From assembly GCF_001461695.1 (NCBI RefSeq), contig NZ_AUTC01000132.1, positions 29,235-93,234 of the forward strand: 64,000 nucleotides of DNA, given 5' to 3'. Under the pieces are notes generated by a model. The model was given only the letters and a program-made list of their open reading frames with translations. It did not search any database and had not been told where the DNA came from. The stretch is from Sinorhizobium fredii USDA 205 (GTDB taxonomy: Bacteria > Pseudomonadota > Alphaproteobacteria > Rhizobiales > Rhizobiaceae). Of this stretch, positions 45,688 through 54,557 are shown piece by piece (the first letter of the stretch is position 1; every line of letters begins with the position of its first letter). Made by a program: the position numbers and the translations under genes.

Positions 45688-46865
45688 TCCGGGACCTTCT
45701 CGGGCAGCACGGTGCCGGGCGGGTAAATGGCGACGCCGGTCATCGTCTGGTTGACATGCATCGGCCCGAACTGTTCGCCATAGGTCGAAAAGCCGACGAC
45801 GCCATAGCGGCGCAAGAGCCCGGAGACCCGGCCGACGACCTGTTTCTCTTCAGCCTCCAGCCGGCGCAGGATGCAGTCGAAGGCGAGGATCGCCGTCGGC
45901 CGCTCCGGCATGCACAGGCCGGCGAGTTCGCGTTTGAGCTGGCCGACCATGTCCGCGGGCTCGGTGATCGTCAGCACGACGCCCTCGTCGATGGCCGAGA
46001 AGAAAACCAGATCGCCGTTCTCCATCACCTGACGGATGGCGCGCACGTGATGGCGCGCTCCCATGCGGACCGCGACCGGATGCGCGGCGAAAGTGAAGGG
46101 GCTGAGCTGTTGCGGGTCCTTGCCGACGAGGCGGGCGTATTCACGCGCCGCCGGTTCGGCATTGATCTGCCGGACGACGCGGCGGCGCGGATCGGCCTCG
46201 GTGACCACCATGCGTCTTTCGGTAGGGATGAGGTGGTCGAAGTTGAAAACGCGGACCGGACACTCCGTACGCACCAGCGCCAGAACGGCCGCGTTGCGCG
46301 ACAGCCGATCGCCGTCGAGCACGAAGGTGCGGGCGTAGCGCGTTCCATCGCCGGCCGAGCCGCCGAGCATGGGCATCGCACCGAGGCCGGCGGCAAGGGC
46401 GGAGGTCAATTCGTCCTCCTTCTGCGACAGCCCATCGACGAGCAGCATCGCGAATTCATGCGCCAGCTCGGGGTATTGCTGGGACATCGCCACGCGCTTG
46501 CGAACGATGGCCGCGGCGAGCGCGGGCGGATCGAGCCGCATAAGGTCGGGAATCGTGACGGTATCGACGCGGAAGAATTCGGAAGGCAGGGCGAGTGCGA
46601 CGACGGTGCCCTCGTCATAGCCGGCGCCGGAAATCTCGCCCGCAGTGGTACAGCCAACGATCGGGACGCCGGCGAAGGCGCGCGCCGCGTCCGCCGGCAG
46701 GCGCTCCAGGTCGGCGGCCGGCGACATGAAAAGCATGATCAGGGAAAACGGCCCGGGTCCCAGTTGGCGCGACAAGGTTTCCGCGGCATTCGGATCGCTT
46801 GCCGCCGTACTGGCACTTGGGACGATCGCGTCGCGAACCACGCCGCTTCCGCCGAATATCCTCAT
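45684..46865 (-). CDS. FIST-domain sensory protein (NosP-like)
   Basis: 393 residues from the ATG after GGAGGAGGAGGGA. FIST_N (VPIVGCTTAGEISGAGYDEG near residue 75) followed by FIST_C (LGGSAGDGTRY, then a C-terminal AILAFDCILRRLEAEEK). In Pseudomonas, NosP, a FIST protein that binds heme and senses NO, is encoded next to NahK and inhibits it. The same gene pair occurs here with a four-base overlap. Whether this copy binds heme or NO cannot be read from the sequence. Confidence 0.88.
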   Translation of the reverse strand: MRIFGGSGVVRDAIVPSASTAASDPNAAETLSRQLGPGPFSLIMLFMSPAADLERLPADAARAFAGVPIVGCTTAGEISGAGYDEGTVVALALPSEFFRVDTVTIPDLMRLDPPALAAAIVRKRVAMSQQYPELAHEFAMLLVDGLSQKEDELTSALAAGLGAMPMLGGSAGDGTRYARTFVLDGDRLSRNAAVLALVRTECPVRVFNFDHLIPTERRMVVTEADPRRRVVRQINAEPAAREYARLVGKDPQQLSPFTFAAHPVAVRMGARHHVRAIRQVMENGDLVFFSAIDEGVVLTITEPADMVGQLKRELAGLCMPERPTAILAFDCILRRLEAEEKQVVGRVSGLLRRYGVVGFSTYGEQFGPMHVNQTMTGVAIYPPGTVLPEKVPE

Positions 46866-46931
46866 TCCCTCCTCCTCCGCGAACCGCAATGCAGCTTGCT
46901 TTAAGCTGCGAACCCACGCGGGCAGCGGGCG

Positions 46932-47657
46932 TCAGTCCTCCGGCGCCAGTGCCGTAAAGCGCGCCTCCTGTGCGAACAAGACGGCCTGCATGCGCGTCTG
47001 CACGCCAAGTTTCCGCATGATCGCGGTAACGTGCGCCTTCACCGTGGTCTCGGCAATGGAAAGTTCATAGGCGATTTGTTTGTTCATCAGGCCGGCGCAG
47101 ACGAATTGCAGTATTTTCGCCTGTTGTCGCGTCAGCAGCCCCAGCCGGGCGACGGCCTCGTCCGACAGGGAGGGGCTGCCCGGTTCCAGGGCCATCTGCG
47201 GCGCATGGATTTCGCCTCGCGCGATCGCCGCGAAGGCGGCGCGAAACTCGTCCCGGGCGGCATGCTTCGGTACGAAGCCGTTGATGCCCGCCTTGAGCAA
47301 TGCGCGGATGACCCTCAACTCGTCGAGGGACGAGACGACGACGATCGGAATTTGAGGAGCGGCCTGGCGGAGCCGCACGACGCCATCCAGCCCGTGGACG
47401 TCAGGCAGATTGAGGTCCAGCACGACCACATCCGGCCGCGGCCCATCCTCTTCCAGACGAGTGAGAGCCGCATCCAGCGTGCCGACGGACTCGATCGACT
47501 GAATGCCGACGAGTCCGCTCAAAGTCATCGCAAGCGCATCGCAGAACAAGGGATGGTCGTCGACGATCAGTGCCGATCGCAGCTCGACAGGCTTATACAG
47601 CGGCTGCACCGGCGAAATCGTACGCGGTGCCTGGAAGGAATTGCGGATGATGATCAT
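46932..47657 (-). CDS. LuxR/NarL-family response regulator (AgmR/ErbR-like)
   Basis: 241 residues from MIIIRNSFQAP at 47657; a longer frame overlapping the alcohol dehydrogenase is rejected. The receiver has the acidic pair in LIVDDHPLF, phosphoacceptor Asp in VVLDLNLPDVHG, a switch Ser (VVVSSLDE) and Lys (GFVPKHA). The HTH includes LTRQQAKILQFVCAGLMNKQ and ETTVKAHVTAIMRKLG. Position between the quinoprotein dehydrogenase and the FIST/kinase pair suggests it controls PQQ alcohol oxidation, as AgmR/ErbR does in Pseudomonas. It is the best candidate to bind the five-copy motif. Confidence 0.9.
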   Translation of the reverse strand: MIIIRNSFQAPRTISPVQPLYKPVELRSALIVDDHPLFCDALAMTLSGLVGIQSIESVGTLDAALTRLEEDGPRPDVVVLDLNLPDVHGLDGVVRLRQAAPQIPIVVVSSLDELRVIRALLKAGINGFVPKHAARDEFRAAFAAIARGEIHAPQMALEPGSPSLSDEAVARLGLLTRQQAKILQFVCAGLMNKQIAYELSIAETTVKAHVTAIMRKLGVQTRMQAVLFAQEARFTALAPED

Positions 47658-47680
47658 GTGAGCGCCCCGCACCGTTCTGC

Positions 47681-47725
47681 CATTGTCGTAACGGTCATTG
47701 TCGCAATGGTCATTGTCGCATCGGT
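47681..47725. repeat. Three tandem 15-bp repeats
   Basis: CATTGTCGTAACGGT, CATTGTCGCAATGGT and CATTGTCGCATCGGT follow each other without gaps in the 104 bases between the alcohol dehydrogenase stop and the response-regulator start. They could be binding sites for autoregulation or a slippage-prone repeat. They share TTGTCG with neither the five-copy motif nor the hairpin repeat. Confidence 0.75.
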
Positions 47726-47761
47726 CAGGGGGCCGGGCGACCAAGCCCAGCCCCTTGTCCC

Positions 47762-49528
47762 CTATTTTGCCAAAGCCAGCTGTTTCGGCAAGCGGAAGGT
47801 CCATACCATACCACCTTGGTTGAGGTAGTTGACCTTCTTGGCGACTTCGCCGCCCCAAAGCGGAACCGCACCGCCCCAACCGGAGATCACCGATACATAT
47901 TGCTCGCCGTCCTGCTCCCAGGTGATCGGCTGGCCGACCACGCCCGAGCCGGTCTGGAAGGACCAGAGCTCTTCGCCGGTCTCGTCGTCGAGCGCCTTGA
48001 ATTCACCCTCGGGCGTTCCGACGAAGACCAGGCCGCCGGCAGTGGCCATGACACCGCCCCACAGGGGCGCGGCATTCTTGTATTCCCACTTGATCTCGCC
48101 GCTGTTCGGGTCGATCGCCTTCAGCGAGCCGATATAGTCTTCGAACAGCGGCTTGATGGTGAAGCCGGCCCCGAGATAGGCGGCGCCCTTCTTGTAGGAG
48201 ATCGGCTCATTCCAGATATCCATGCCCCATTCGTTCGAGGGCACATAGAAGAGCTCGCTCTTCTGGCTGTAGGCCATCGGCATCCAGTTCTTGCCGCCGA
48301 GGAAGGAGGGAACCGAAAAGACCTGCTGCCCCTTGCCGCCGTCGGCCGCCGAAGACGGATCGCCGGGGCGGTTTTCCTCGGCATAGATCGGCCGGCCGTT
48401 CTCATCGATACCCTTCGCCCAGGTGATGTTCTTGACGAACGGATAGGCGGCGACGAACTTTCCGTCCTCGCGGTTGAGGACATAGAAGAAGCCGTTCCGA
48501 TCGGCGGTCGCGAAGCGTTTCGTGCCATCCTTGGAGATGAAGGGCACGACTTCATTGACGCCGTCGAAATCCCAGCCTTCCCTCGGAGTGGTCTGGAAGT
48601 GCCACTTGATCTCGCCATTCTCCGGATTGATGCCGAGGCGGCTCGCGGCGTAGAGGTTGTCGCCCTTGTTGCCCTCGACCGGCTTGCCGGCGTTGCGCAG
48701 ATGGCTGTTCCACGGAGCGGGGTTGCCGGTGCCGAAGACCAGCGTATCGGTATCGGCGTCGTAGGAGCCGCCGAGCCAGGTGGCGCCGCCGCCGGTCTTC
48801 CAAAGGTCGCCCGGCCAGGTCGCATTCAGCGTCCCGGTCATGGAGCTTTCCTTGCCCTTGTAGCTCCCGACATGCCCTTCGATGACCGGACGGGTCCATA
48901 CCATTTCACCGGTCTTGGCATCGCGGGCCTGGACCTCGCCGACGATACCGAACTCGCCGCCGGAATTTCCGGTGATGACCAGGCCGTTCACGATCAATGG
49001 CGCGGCCGTATAGCTGTAGCCTTCCTTGTAGTTGGCGATCTTCTTGTTCCAGACCACATCGCCCGTCTTGCGGTTAAGTGCGACTAGGCGGGCATCCAGG
49101 GTGCCGAAGTAAATATTGTCGCCGTAGATGGCGGCACCGCGGTTGATCACGTCACAACAGGGCAGGATACCCTCGGGCAAGCGGGCGTCGAACTGCCAGA
49201 GCTCCTTTCCGGTCTTGATATCGATGGCGAAAAGCCGGCTGTAGGAGGCGGTGATATACATCACGCCATCATAGACGATCGGCTGGCTTTCCTGGCCGCG
49301 CTGTTTTTCTCCGCCGAGGCTGAATCCCCAGGCGGGCAGCAGGTTCTTGACGTTCGTCTTGTTCAGCGTTTCGAGGGGCGAGTAACGCTGCAGCCCCCTT
49401 CCCATGCCGTTGGTGAGCACGTCGCCGACCGTAGTGGCATCCTTGGCGAGGTCCTCCTCCGTCACCTCCGCCTTGGCCAGTCCCGCCAGTGACAGGAGCG
49501 TCACGGCAGTCAGCATCAATCTTTGCAT
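47762..49528 (-). CDS. PQQ-dependent alcohol dehydrogenase, predicted lanthanide-dependent (PedH/ExaF-like)
   Basis: 588 residues from the ATG at 49528 after GGAGAAGGAT; signal peptide [20 protein letters not shown]. Eight-bladed quinoprotein propeller with the vicinal cysteines ([10 protein letters not shown], Cys124-Cys125) and tryptophan-docking repeats. The C-terminal half is very close to Pseudomonas ethanol dehydrogenase ([33 protein letters not shown]). The catalytic segment reads GWDFDGVNE: Asp320 is the catalytic base and Asp322, two residues later, is the extra ligand that marks lanthanide enzymes; calcium enzymes have Ser, Thr or Ala there. Periplasmic oxidation of ethanol or other primary alcohols is expected. 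Confidence 0.93.
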   Translation of the reverse strand: MQRLMLTAVTLLSLAGLAKAEVTEEDLAKDATTVGDVLTNGMGRGLQRYSPLETLNKTNVKNLLPAWGFSLGGEKQRGQESQPIVYDGVMYITASYSRLFAIDIKTGKELWQFDARLPEGILPCCDVINRGAAIYGDNIYFGTLDARLVALNRKTGDVVWNKKIANYKEGYSYTAAPLIVNGLVITGNSGGEFGIVGEVQARDAKTGEMVWTRPVIEGHVGSYKGKESSMTGTLNATWPGDLWKTGGGATWLGGSYDADTDTLVFGTGNPAPWNSHLRNAGKPVEGNKGDNLYAASRLGINPENGEIKWHFQTTPREGWDFDGVNEVVPFISKDGTKRFATADRNGFFYVLNREDGKFVAAYPFVKNITWAKGIDENGRPIYAEENRPGDPSSAADGGKGQQVFSVPSFLGGKNWMPMAYSQKSELFYVPSNEWGMDIWNEPISYKKGAAYLGAGFTIKPLFEDYIGSLKAIDPNSGEIKWEYKNAAPLWGGVMATAGGLVFVGTPEGEFKALDDETGEELWSFQTGSGVVGQPITWEQDGEQYVSVISGWGGAVPLWGGEVAKKVNYLNQGGMVWTFRLPKQLALAK

Positions 49529-49618
49529 ATCCTTCTCCTTCCCTCGCAATCCGTTGCGCGAGCCGCAACCGTCTGGCAGCACCGATCATCCTCCCGCGAC
49601 AAAGCCGCGGATATTGCA

Positions 49619-49633
49619 CCTTGGTCGTAATGG
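49619..49633 (+). promoter_or_regulatory. PQQ-region motif copy 4
   Basis: CCTTGGTCGTAATGG, 91 bases upstream of the alcohol dehydrogenase start but in the orientation of the divergent pqqA. It fits the consensus except for AATGG in place of ATTSC. The 49529-49967 gap otherwise contains leaders and promoters only. Confidence 0.5.
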
Positions 49634-49689
49634 CGGGTGCGGCCGGGCTTAATGGGCGCCTCAGGGTTCAAGACCCGTTGTCGATTGTC

Positions 49690-49705
49690 TCTAGGTCGTA
49701 TTGCC
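49690..49705 (+). promoter_or_regulatory. PQQ-region motif copy 5
   Basis: TCTAGGTCGTATTGCC in the same orientation as pqqA, 262 bases before its start. The distance is longer than for copies 1-3, so either the pqqA transcript has a long leader or the site acts at a distance. Confidence 0.55.
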
Positions 49706-49967
49706 GGCCCCCGCATGGTTGCTACCATTGGCACGAAAAGCGGGGTTCCGTGGTGTTGACCAGTTTGATCTGAGCCACGACCACCGATGCGAAAAAGCCC
49801 GGCGGCGGCGCCGTTGCCGGGCCTTGCCGGTGCGGCAGAAAGCCGTCCCGGCTTCTCACCCAAGCGGCGTTCCGACAAACGACGCTTGTTCCGTGCTCGA
49901 CCCGGCTGCGACGGCGCCTGCAAGGGCCGGAACGGGCACCAAACCGCCTGAAGCGAATGGAGAAAAC

Positions 49968-50063
49968 ATGTCCTGGCATGCACCAAAATTCATCGACGTC
50001 AGCTGCGCCATGGAAATCACCCGCTACGCACCCGCCGACGGGAGCGAGCCGGTCCTTTTTTGA
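49968..50063 (+). CDS. pqqA: PQQ precursor peptide PqqA
   Basis: 31-residue peptide MSWHAPKFIDV...PVLF. It contains Glu16 and Tyr20 in MEITRYAP, the E-x3-Y pair that PqqE crosslinks and from which PQQ is built. The start follows AATGGAGAAAAC. pqqB begins 45 bases downstream. The length is at the upper end for PqqA. It is the first gene of pqqABCDE. Confidence 0.95.
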   Translation: MSWHAPKFIDVSCAMEITRYAPADGSEPVLF

Positions 50064-50108
50064 CGCTCCGCCACACGTTGGTCGGCAGGCAACTCGTTAG
50101 GTCAGCCA

Positions 50109-51020
50109 ATGAAGAACACGTCCGATCTTCGTGTTGTCGTCCTGGGGGCCGCCGCTGGCGGCGGCCTCCCTCAATGGAATTGCGGTTGCCGGAACTGCGC
50201 AGCCGCCCGCGACCCGGGGTATTCCCTGCGGCCACAGACGCAGTCGTCGCTGGCGGTCAGCCTGGACGGCGAGGCCTGGGCCATCTTCAATGCCTCTCCG
50301 GATATCCGCCAGCAGATACAGGACAATCGGGCGCTGCAGCCGCGACGGCTCCGTCACAGCCCGATCAACAGCGTCGTGCTGACGAACGGCGATATCGATC
50401 ATCTGGCGGGACTTCTCGTGCTGCGGGAAAAGCAGCCTTTCACCGTGTTCTCGACCGGCGCGGTGGCCGAGGTGATCGCCGACAATCCGGTCTTTGGCGT
50501 CCTCGACCCGGGGTTGGTGTCGAAAAGGGTCGTCGCCATCGAAGAGCCCTTCTTTCCACTTCCAGGGCTTGAGGCGCGGCTCCTCGCCGTGCCCGGCAAG
50601 GTTCCGCTTTTTCTGGAAGATGGTGATCCCGAACTCGAGGTCGAAGGCGAGCAGACGGTCGGGCTCGAACTCAGGGCCGACGGCAAACGCGTCTACTACA
50701 TCCCGGGTTGCGGCGCGCTGAGCGACCGCCTCGTCGCGCGCCTCGAAGGTGCGGACGCCTTGTTCTTTGACGGTACGCTGTTCAGCGACGACGAGATGAT
50801 CGCAGCCGGCGTCGGTCAAAAGACCGGCCGCCGCATGGGGCACATGCCGATCGCAGGCAAAGACGGCAGCCTCAAAGCGCTCGGGCCGCTGAAGGTTCCG
50901 AGAAAGATCTATGTCCACATCAACAATACAAACCCGATCTGGCAGGCCGGTCCCGAGCGGGCGAGTGCAGAAGGGCACGGCTTCGAAGTCGGGTACGACG
51001 GAATGGAGATCCGCCTATGA
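50109..51020 (+). CDS. pqqB: PQQ biosynthesis protein PqqB
   Basis: 303-residue metallo-hydrolase-fold protein. Signature parts are VVVLGAAAGGGLPQWNCGCRNC near the N-terminus (quoted as GAAAGGGLPQWNC), LTNGDIDHLAGLLVLRE (the degenerate HxHxDH loop) and ALFFDGTLFSDDEM. PqqB hydroxylates the tyrosine of the crosslinked precursor, or assists that step. It overlaps pqqC by four bases. Confidence 0.96.
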   Translation: MKNTSDLRVVVLGAAAGGGLPQWNCGCRNCAAARDPGYSLRPQTQSSLAVSLDGEAWAIFNASPDIRQQIQDNRALQPRRLRHSPINSVVLTNGDIDHLAGLLVLREKQPFTVFSTGAVAEVIADNPVFGVLDPGLVSKRVVAIEEPFFPLPGLEARLLAVPGKVPLFLEDGDPELEVEGEQTVGLELRADGKRVYYIPGCGALSDRLVARLEGADALFFDGTLFSDDEMIAAGVGQKTGRRMGHMPIAGKDGSLKALGPLKVPRKIYVHINNTNPIWQAGPERASAEGHGFEVGYDGMEIRL

Positions 51021-51784
51021 CGACCGCTGCAGACAAACAAGCGTTTCACGATCGGCTCCTAAGCATCGGAAAGGAACGCTACCACGACAAGCATCCTTTT
51101 CATTTGATGCTTCATGGCGGCCGCTGCACCATGACCCAGGTTCGTGCATGGGTGATCAACCGGTACTATTACCAGAGCCGGATCCCGATGAAGGACGCTG
51201 CCTTCCTGTCGCGCTGCGACGACCCGCAAATGCGTCGGGCATGGCGCTCCCGCATCGAGGATCACGACGGCGGGCTCGATGACGGAGGCGGTATCCGGCG
51301 CTGGTTGCGCCTCGCCGAGGCGGTCGGCCTCGATCCCGATTTCGTCGCTTCCACAAAGGGCGTCCTGCCTGCAACCCGATTTGCCGTCGACGCCTATGTC
51401 GCCTTCGTTCGCCAGCAGCCGCTGCTGGAAGCGGTGGCTTCCTCGCTGACTGAACTCTTTGCGCCCAAAATCCATTCCGAGCGGATCGCCGGTCTCCTTG
51501 AGCACTACGCCTTCGCCGATGACGCGGCGCTTGCCTATTTCCGCCAACGGCTGGTGGAAGCGCCGCAGGATGTGAAATTCGGCCTCGCCTATGTCCTCGA
51601 CCATGCCGATACGGCGGAAAAACAGGATGCCGCGGTCGCGGCGCTGACCCTCAAGACGGAGGTCTTGTGGTCCCAGCTGGATGCGCTTTATGGGGCTTAC
51701 GTTGCTCCGGGCCTCGTTCCGCCTGGCGGTTGGGATGGCCGGGAAGGCGTCACCGGTGCGGCAACGGCGGAGGCGGCAGCATGA
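51017..51784 (+). CDS. pqqC: Pyrroloquinoline-quinone synthase PqqC
   Basis: 255 residues, within the normal PqqC length. Catalyses the final ring closure and oxidation to PQQ. Conserved parts: HPFHLMLHGGRCTMTQVRAW, NRYYYQSRIPMKDA, RSRIEDHDG and LLEHYAFADD with the active-site His residues. Coupled by four-base overlaps to pqqB and pqqD. Confidence 0.97.
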   Translation: MTTAADKQAFHDRLLSIGKERYHDKHPFHLMLHGGRCTMTQVRAWVINRYYYQSRIPMKDAAFLSRCDDPQMRRAWRSRIEDHDGGLDDGGGIRRWLRLAEAVGLDPDFVASTKGVLPATRFAVDAYVAFVRQQPLLEAVASSLTELFAPKIHSERIAGLLEHYAFADDAALAYFRQRLVEAPQDVKFGLAYVLDHADTAEKQDAAVAALTLKTEVLWSQLDALYGAYVAPGLVPPGGWDGREGVTGAATAEAAA

Positions 51785-52074
51785 CCGAGGCTCCGGCGAT
51801 TTCGAGGTCCAGCGTCGTCAAATTGGCCCGCGGCGTGCGGTTGCGCAAAGACGCGGTTCGTGGCCAGTTGGTGCTGTTGGCACCGGAGCGCGCCATGGCC
51901 CTCGACGAAACCGCCGTCCGGATCGTCCAGGCCCTCGACGGTGAACGGACGCTCTATCGGATCGCAGACGACTTTGCGGCAGAGTTTGAGGCGCCCGCGG
52001 AAGAAATTGCAAACGACATCACGATCTTCATTCAGCAACTCGCGGCCCGCCGCATGCTGGACTTCGCCGAATGA
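51781..52074 (+). CDS. pqqD: PqqA peptide chaperone PqqD
   Basis: 97 residues from the ATG overlapping the pqqC stop (the open frame extends further upstream but inside pqqC). Winged-helix-like RRE domain that holds PqqA for PqqE: RGVRLRKDAVRGQLVLLAPE, ALDETAVRIVQALDGERTL and IQQLAARRMLDF. It overlaps pqqE by four bases. Confidence 0.95.
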   Translation: MTEAPAISRSSVVKLARGVRLRKDAVRGQLVLLAPERAMALDETAVRIVQALDGERTLYRIADDFAAEFEAPAEEIANDITIFIQQLAARRMLDFAE

Positions 52075-53186
52075 GCAAGCCTATCTCCTATGCCGTCAGC
52101 CATGCAACGCGCGTACCGCCGCCCATGGCCATGCTGGCGGAGTTGACACACCGCTGTCCCTTGGCATGCCCCTACTGTTCCAATCCCATCGAATTGACGC
52201 GTGCCGAGGAGGAGCTTTCGACCGGAGAATGGATCGGCGTATTCGAGCAGGCGGCCAAGCTCGGCGTCCTGCATCTGCATCTGTCCGGCGGTGAGCCGGC
52301 TGCGCGGCGCGATTTGGTCGAACTGACGAAGGCGGCCGCCTCTTTCGGTCTCTATACCAATCTGATCACGTCGGGCGTCGGGCTGACCGAAGCCAGGATT
52401 GCTGGCCTGTCGGACGCCGGACTTGACCACGTCCAGCTCTCCCTTCAAGGGGTTTCGCGCGAGGGGGCCGACCGGATCAGCGGCTATAGAGGCGGCTATG
52501 ACCGCAAAATGGCTGTCGCGAGCTGGGTGACGGCCGCCGGCATCCCGCTAACGGTCAATGCAGTGTGCCACCGGCAGAACATGGATCAGATCGACGACAT
52601 GATCGATCTGGCGATCGGGCTAAAGGCACGGCGCATCGAAATCGCGACGGTGCAGTTTCACGGCTGGGCCGAGCGCAACAAGGCGGCTCTCTTGCCGACA
52701 CGGCCGCAGGTCGAGCGTGCGACCAACACCGTTGCCGAAGCGCGCCGAAAATACGAAGGCACGATCGAGATCGACTATGTGCCGGCCGATTATCATTCCA
52801 GCTATCCAAAGGCCTGCATGGGTGGTTGGGGCCGTGTCGGCCTGAACGTCACGCCGTCGGGCCGGGTGCTCCCCTGTCATGCGGCGGAGACCATCCCGAG
52901 CCTCTCCTTCGAAAATGTGCGCGACGGTTCACTCGCTCGGATCTGGTACGAGAGCGACGCCTTCAATTCCTATCGTGGCGATGCATGGATGCCGGAGCTC
53001 TGCCGGAGCTGCGAGCGCAAGAATGTGGATTTCGGCGGCTGCCGTTGCCGGGCCATGGCGCTTGCCGGTGACGCCAGCGCGACGGATCCGGTTTGCGTTC
53101 GATCGCCGCTGCGAGACGGCTTGACTGAGGATACGGATCGGCTGCTGGCGCTGTCGTCGGCAGACTTGGTTTTCCGCGGCCGGTGA
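52071..53186 (+). CDS. pqqE: Radical SAM PqqA synthase PqqE
   Basis: 371 residues. The N-terminal CPLACPYC motif (CX3CX2C) binds the SAM-cleaving [4Fe-4S] cluster. Auxiliary SPASM cysteines are in LPCHAAETIP, CRSCERKNVDFGGCRCR and DPVC. It forms the Glu-Tyr carbon crosslink in PqqA with help from PqqD. Last gene of the pqq operon. Confidence 0.97.
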   Translation: MSKPISYAVSHATRVPPPMAMLAELTHRCPLACPYCSNPIELTRAEEELSTGEWIGVFEQAAKLGVLHLHLSGGEPAARRDLVELTKAAASFGLYTNLITSGVGLTEARIAGLSDAGLDHVQLSLQGVSREGADRISGYRGGYDRKMAVASWVTAAGIPLTVNAVCHRQNMDQIDDMIDLAIGLKARRIEIATVQFHGWAERNKAALLPTRPQVERATNTVAEARRKYEGTIEIDYVPADYHSSYPKACMGGWGRVGLNVTPSGRVLPCHAAETIPSLSFENVRDGSLARIWYESDAFNSYRGDAWMPELCRSCERKNVDFGGCRCRAMALAGDASATDPVCVRSPLRDGLTEDTDRLLALSSADLVFRGR

Positions 53187-53495
53187 GGGCATTCCTGCTG
53201 TATTTGTGCTTGACCACGCAGGCAGAGCCGTGGCCGTCCTCTGTGTTCGTCTAGCTTTTCCCTTGGAATACAAGGTAGGTGCAGACGGTCGAGCGCCCCG
53301 AAAGTCTTCAACGGCTCACACACACATGCGTGTCGGCAGCGCCATGGCCGCAGGCGATCGCGCGGGGTGTCCACGCAAGTCAAGACTGTCCCGGCGGCAT
53401 CGTCGCGGACGCTGTTGCGCATCGATCTTGCCGGCTCTATGCTCCCGGCCAATTCGCGCCACCGCGTGCCGCTTTGAGGGAAAAACCGGGAAAGC
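53187..53495. other. Intergenic region, no gene seen
   Basis: 309 bases between pqqE and the first AraC gene. One small inverted repeat, CCTTGgaataCAAGG around 53257-53273, is the only structure noticed. No frame with a ribosome site is present. Confidence 0.5.
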
Positions 53496-54527
53496 ATGCC
53501 GGAAAACAGCACCGCACACGCCTCGTTTCAGTTTCGCGGTTCGTCATTCGACAGCATGATCGAAACGCTTGGCGGGGCGTTCGGCACATTCGATGCCGAG
53601 CCGATCAGCCAGGCCGGGGATTTCCGCTGGGGGATCGATATTTCGGCCTGTGACAGTGCCGTATTGATCACCGGCTACCATCAGACCGATTTCCAGTTCC
53701 ACATCGAGCCAACCGCCGATACGGCCGAGTATTTGTCGATCGTCGTGCCTCGAAGCGGCGGCATGGGAGTGACTTACGGGCCCCGCACGGCCGAGGCGGG
53801 GCAGGGAGAATTGCTTCTCTACAACAATTTCGAACCCAACAGCGTCATCATGCGCGGCGAAGAAAACGTGGTAGACGAGCTCTTGATCAATTGGTCCGTC
53901 GTCCTGCAGACATTGGGGCAGACTTTCGAGGCGCCCTTCGACGGGTCTCTGAACCTGTTGCCCCAGGTGAGTTTGGCGACGCCGGCCGGCCAGTTGATCG
54001 GCAATCTCACGGAAACGATCATGGGCGGCATACGCAACAACGGTCCCCTGCTGCAGTCGCCGATCGCCATGGCGCATGTCACGCAGGCACTGGCCGACGT
54101 GGTGGTGCGCCTGGTTCCTCACCGGCTATCGCATTTGCTGGACAAGAAGCCGTGCTTGATCGCGCCTCGCCACGTGCGCCGGGCGATCGAGTTCATGCAG
54201 GCCAATATCAGTCAGCCGATCACGATGCCGATGGTGGCCGAGGCGGCAGGCGTCTCCGTCCGCGCCCTCGAAACCGGTTTCCGTGCTTTCAGGGATACGA
54301 CCCCCGCCGCCTATCTCCTCAGGCTTCGGCTGCGCGCCGCACGACAGGACCTGCTCGATCCCGAAAACAACCAGCCGATGAGAGAGATCTGCCTGAAGTG
54401 GGGCTTTTTCCATTTCGGGCGGTTTTCCGCGGTCTACCGGTCGACCTATGGCGAAAACCCGTCCGACACAAGACGACGTGTGGGCAGCTCTACGGCGACT
54501 TACATCACTTCGGACGCGCAAAGGTAG
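53496..54527 (+). CDS. AraC-family regulator (first of pair)
   Basis: 343 residues. The N-terminal cupin-like sensing domain of the AraC-binding-like type spans about 1-200 (DFRWGIDISACDSAVLITGY, EYLSIVVPRSGGMGVTYG). The C-terminal double HTH begins near APRHVRRAIEFMQANISQPI and includes AEAAGVSVRALETGFRAFRD and EICLKWGFFHFGRFSAVYRS. The start follows GAGGGAAAAACCGGGAAAGC. It is related in layout to the AraC gene at 54821. It may regulate the preceding pqq/alcohol genes, but no direct evidence shows this. Confidence 0.9.
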   Translation: MPENSTAHASFQFRGSSFDSMIETLGGAFGTFDAEPISQAGDFRWGIDISACDSAVLITGYHQTDFQFHIEPTADTAEYLSIVVPRSGGMGVTYGPRTAEAGQGELLLYNNFEPNSVIMRGEENVVDELLINWSVVLQTLGQTFEAPFDGSLNLLPQVSLATPAGQLIGNLTETIMGGIRNNGPLLQSPIAMAHVTQALADVVVRLVPHRLSHLLDKKPCLIAPRHVRRAIEFMQANISQPITMPMVAEAAGVSVRALETGFRAFRDTTPAAYLLRLRLRAARQDLLDPENNQPMREICLKWGFFHFGRFSAVYRSTYGENPSDTRRRVGSSTATYITSDAQR

Positions 54528-54557
54528 TCCGCGTTGGGCTACAGCACCGCGCGGCCA

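Noticed and set aside
43621..45726. 701-codon plus-strand frame opposite the hybrid kinase
   Set aside because: Antisense shadow; all kinase motifs are on the minus strand.
47658..47879. Upstream extension of the response-regulator frame
   Set aside because: It would overlap the dehydrogenase 3' end and include the tandem repeat; the ATG at 47657 gives a standard receiver start.
53257..53273. CCTTGgaataCAAGG as a further copy of the PQQ-region motif
   Set aside because: It shares only CCTTGG and lacks the GGTCGTATT core.
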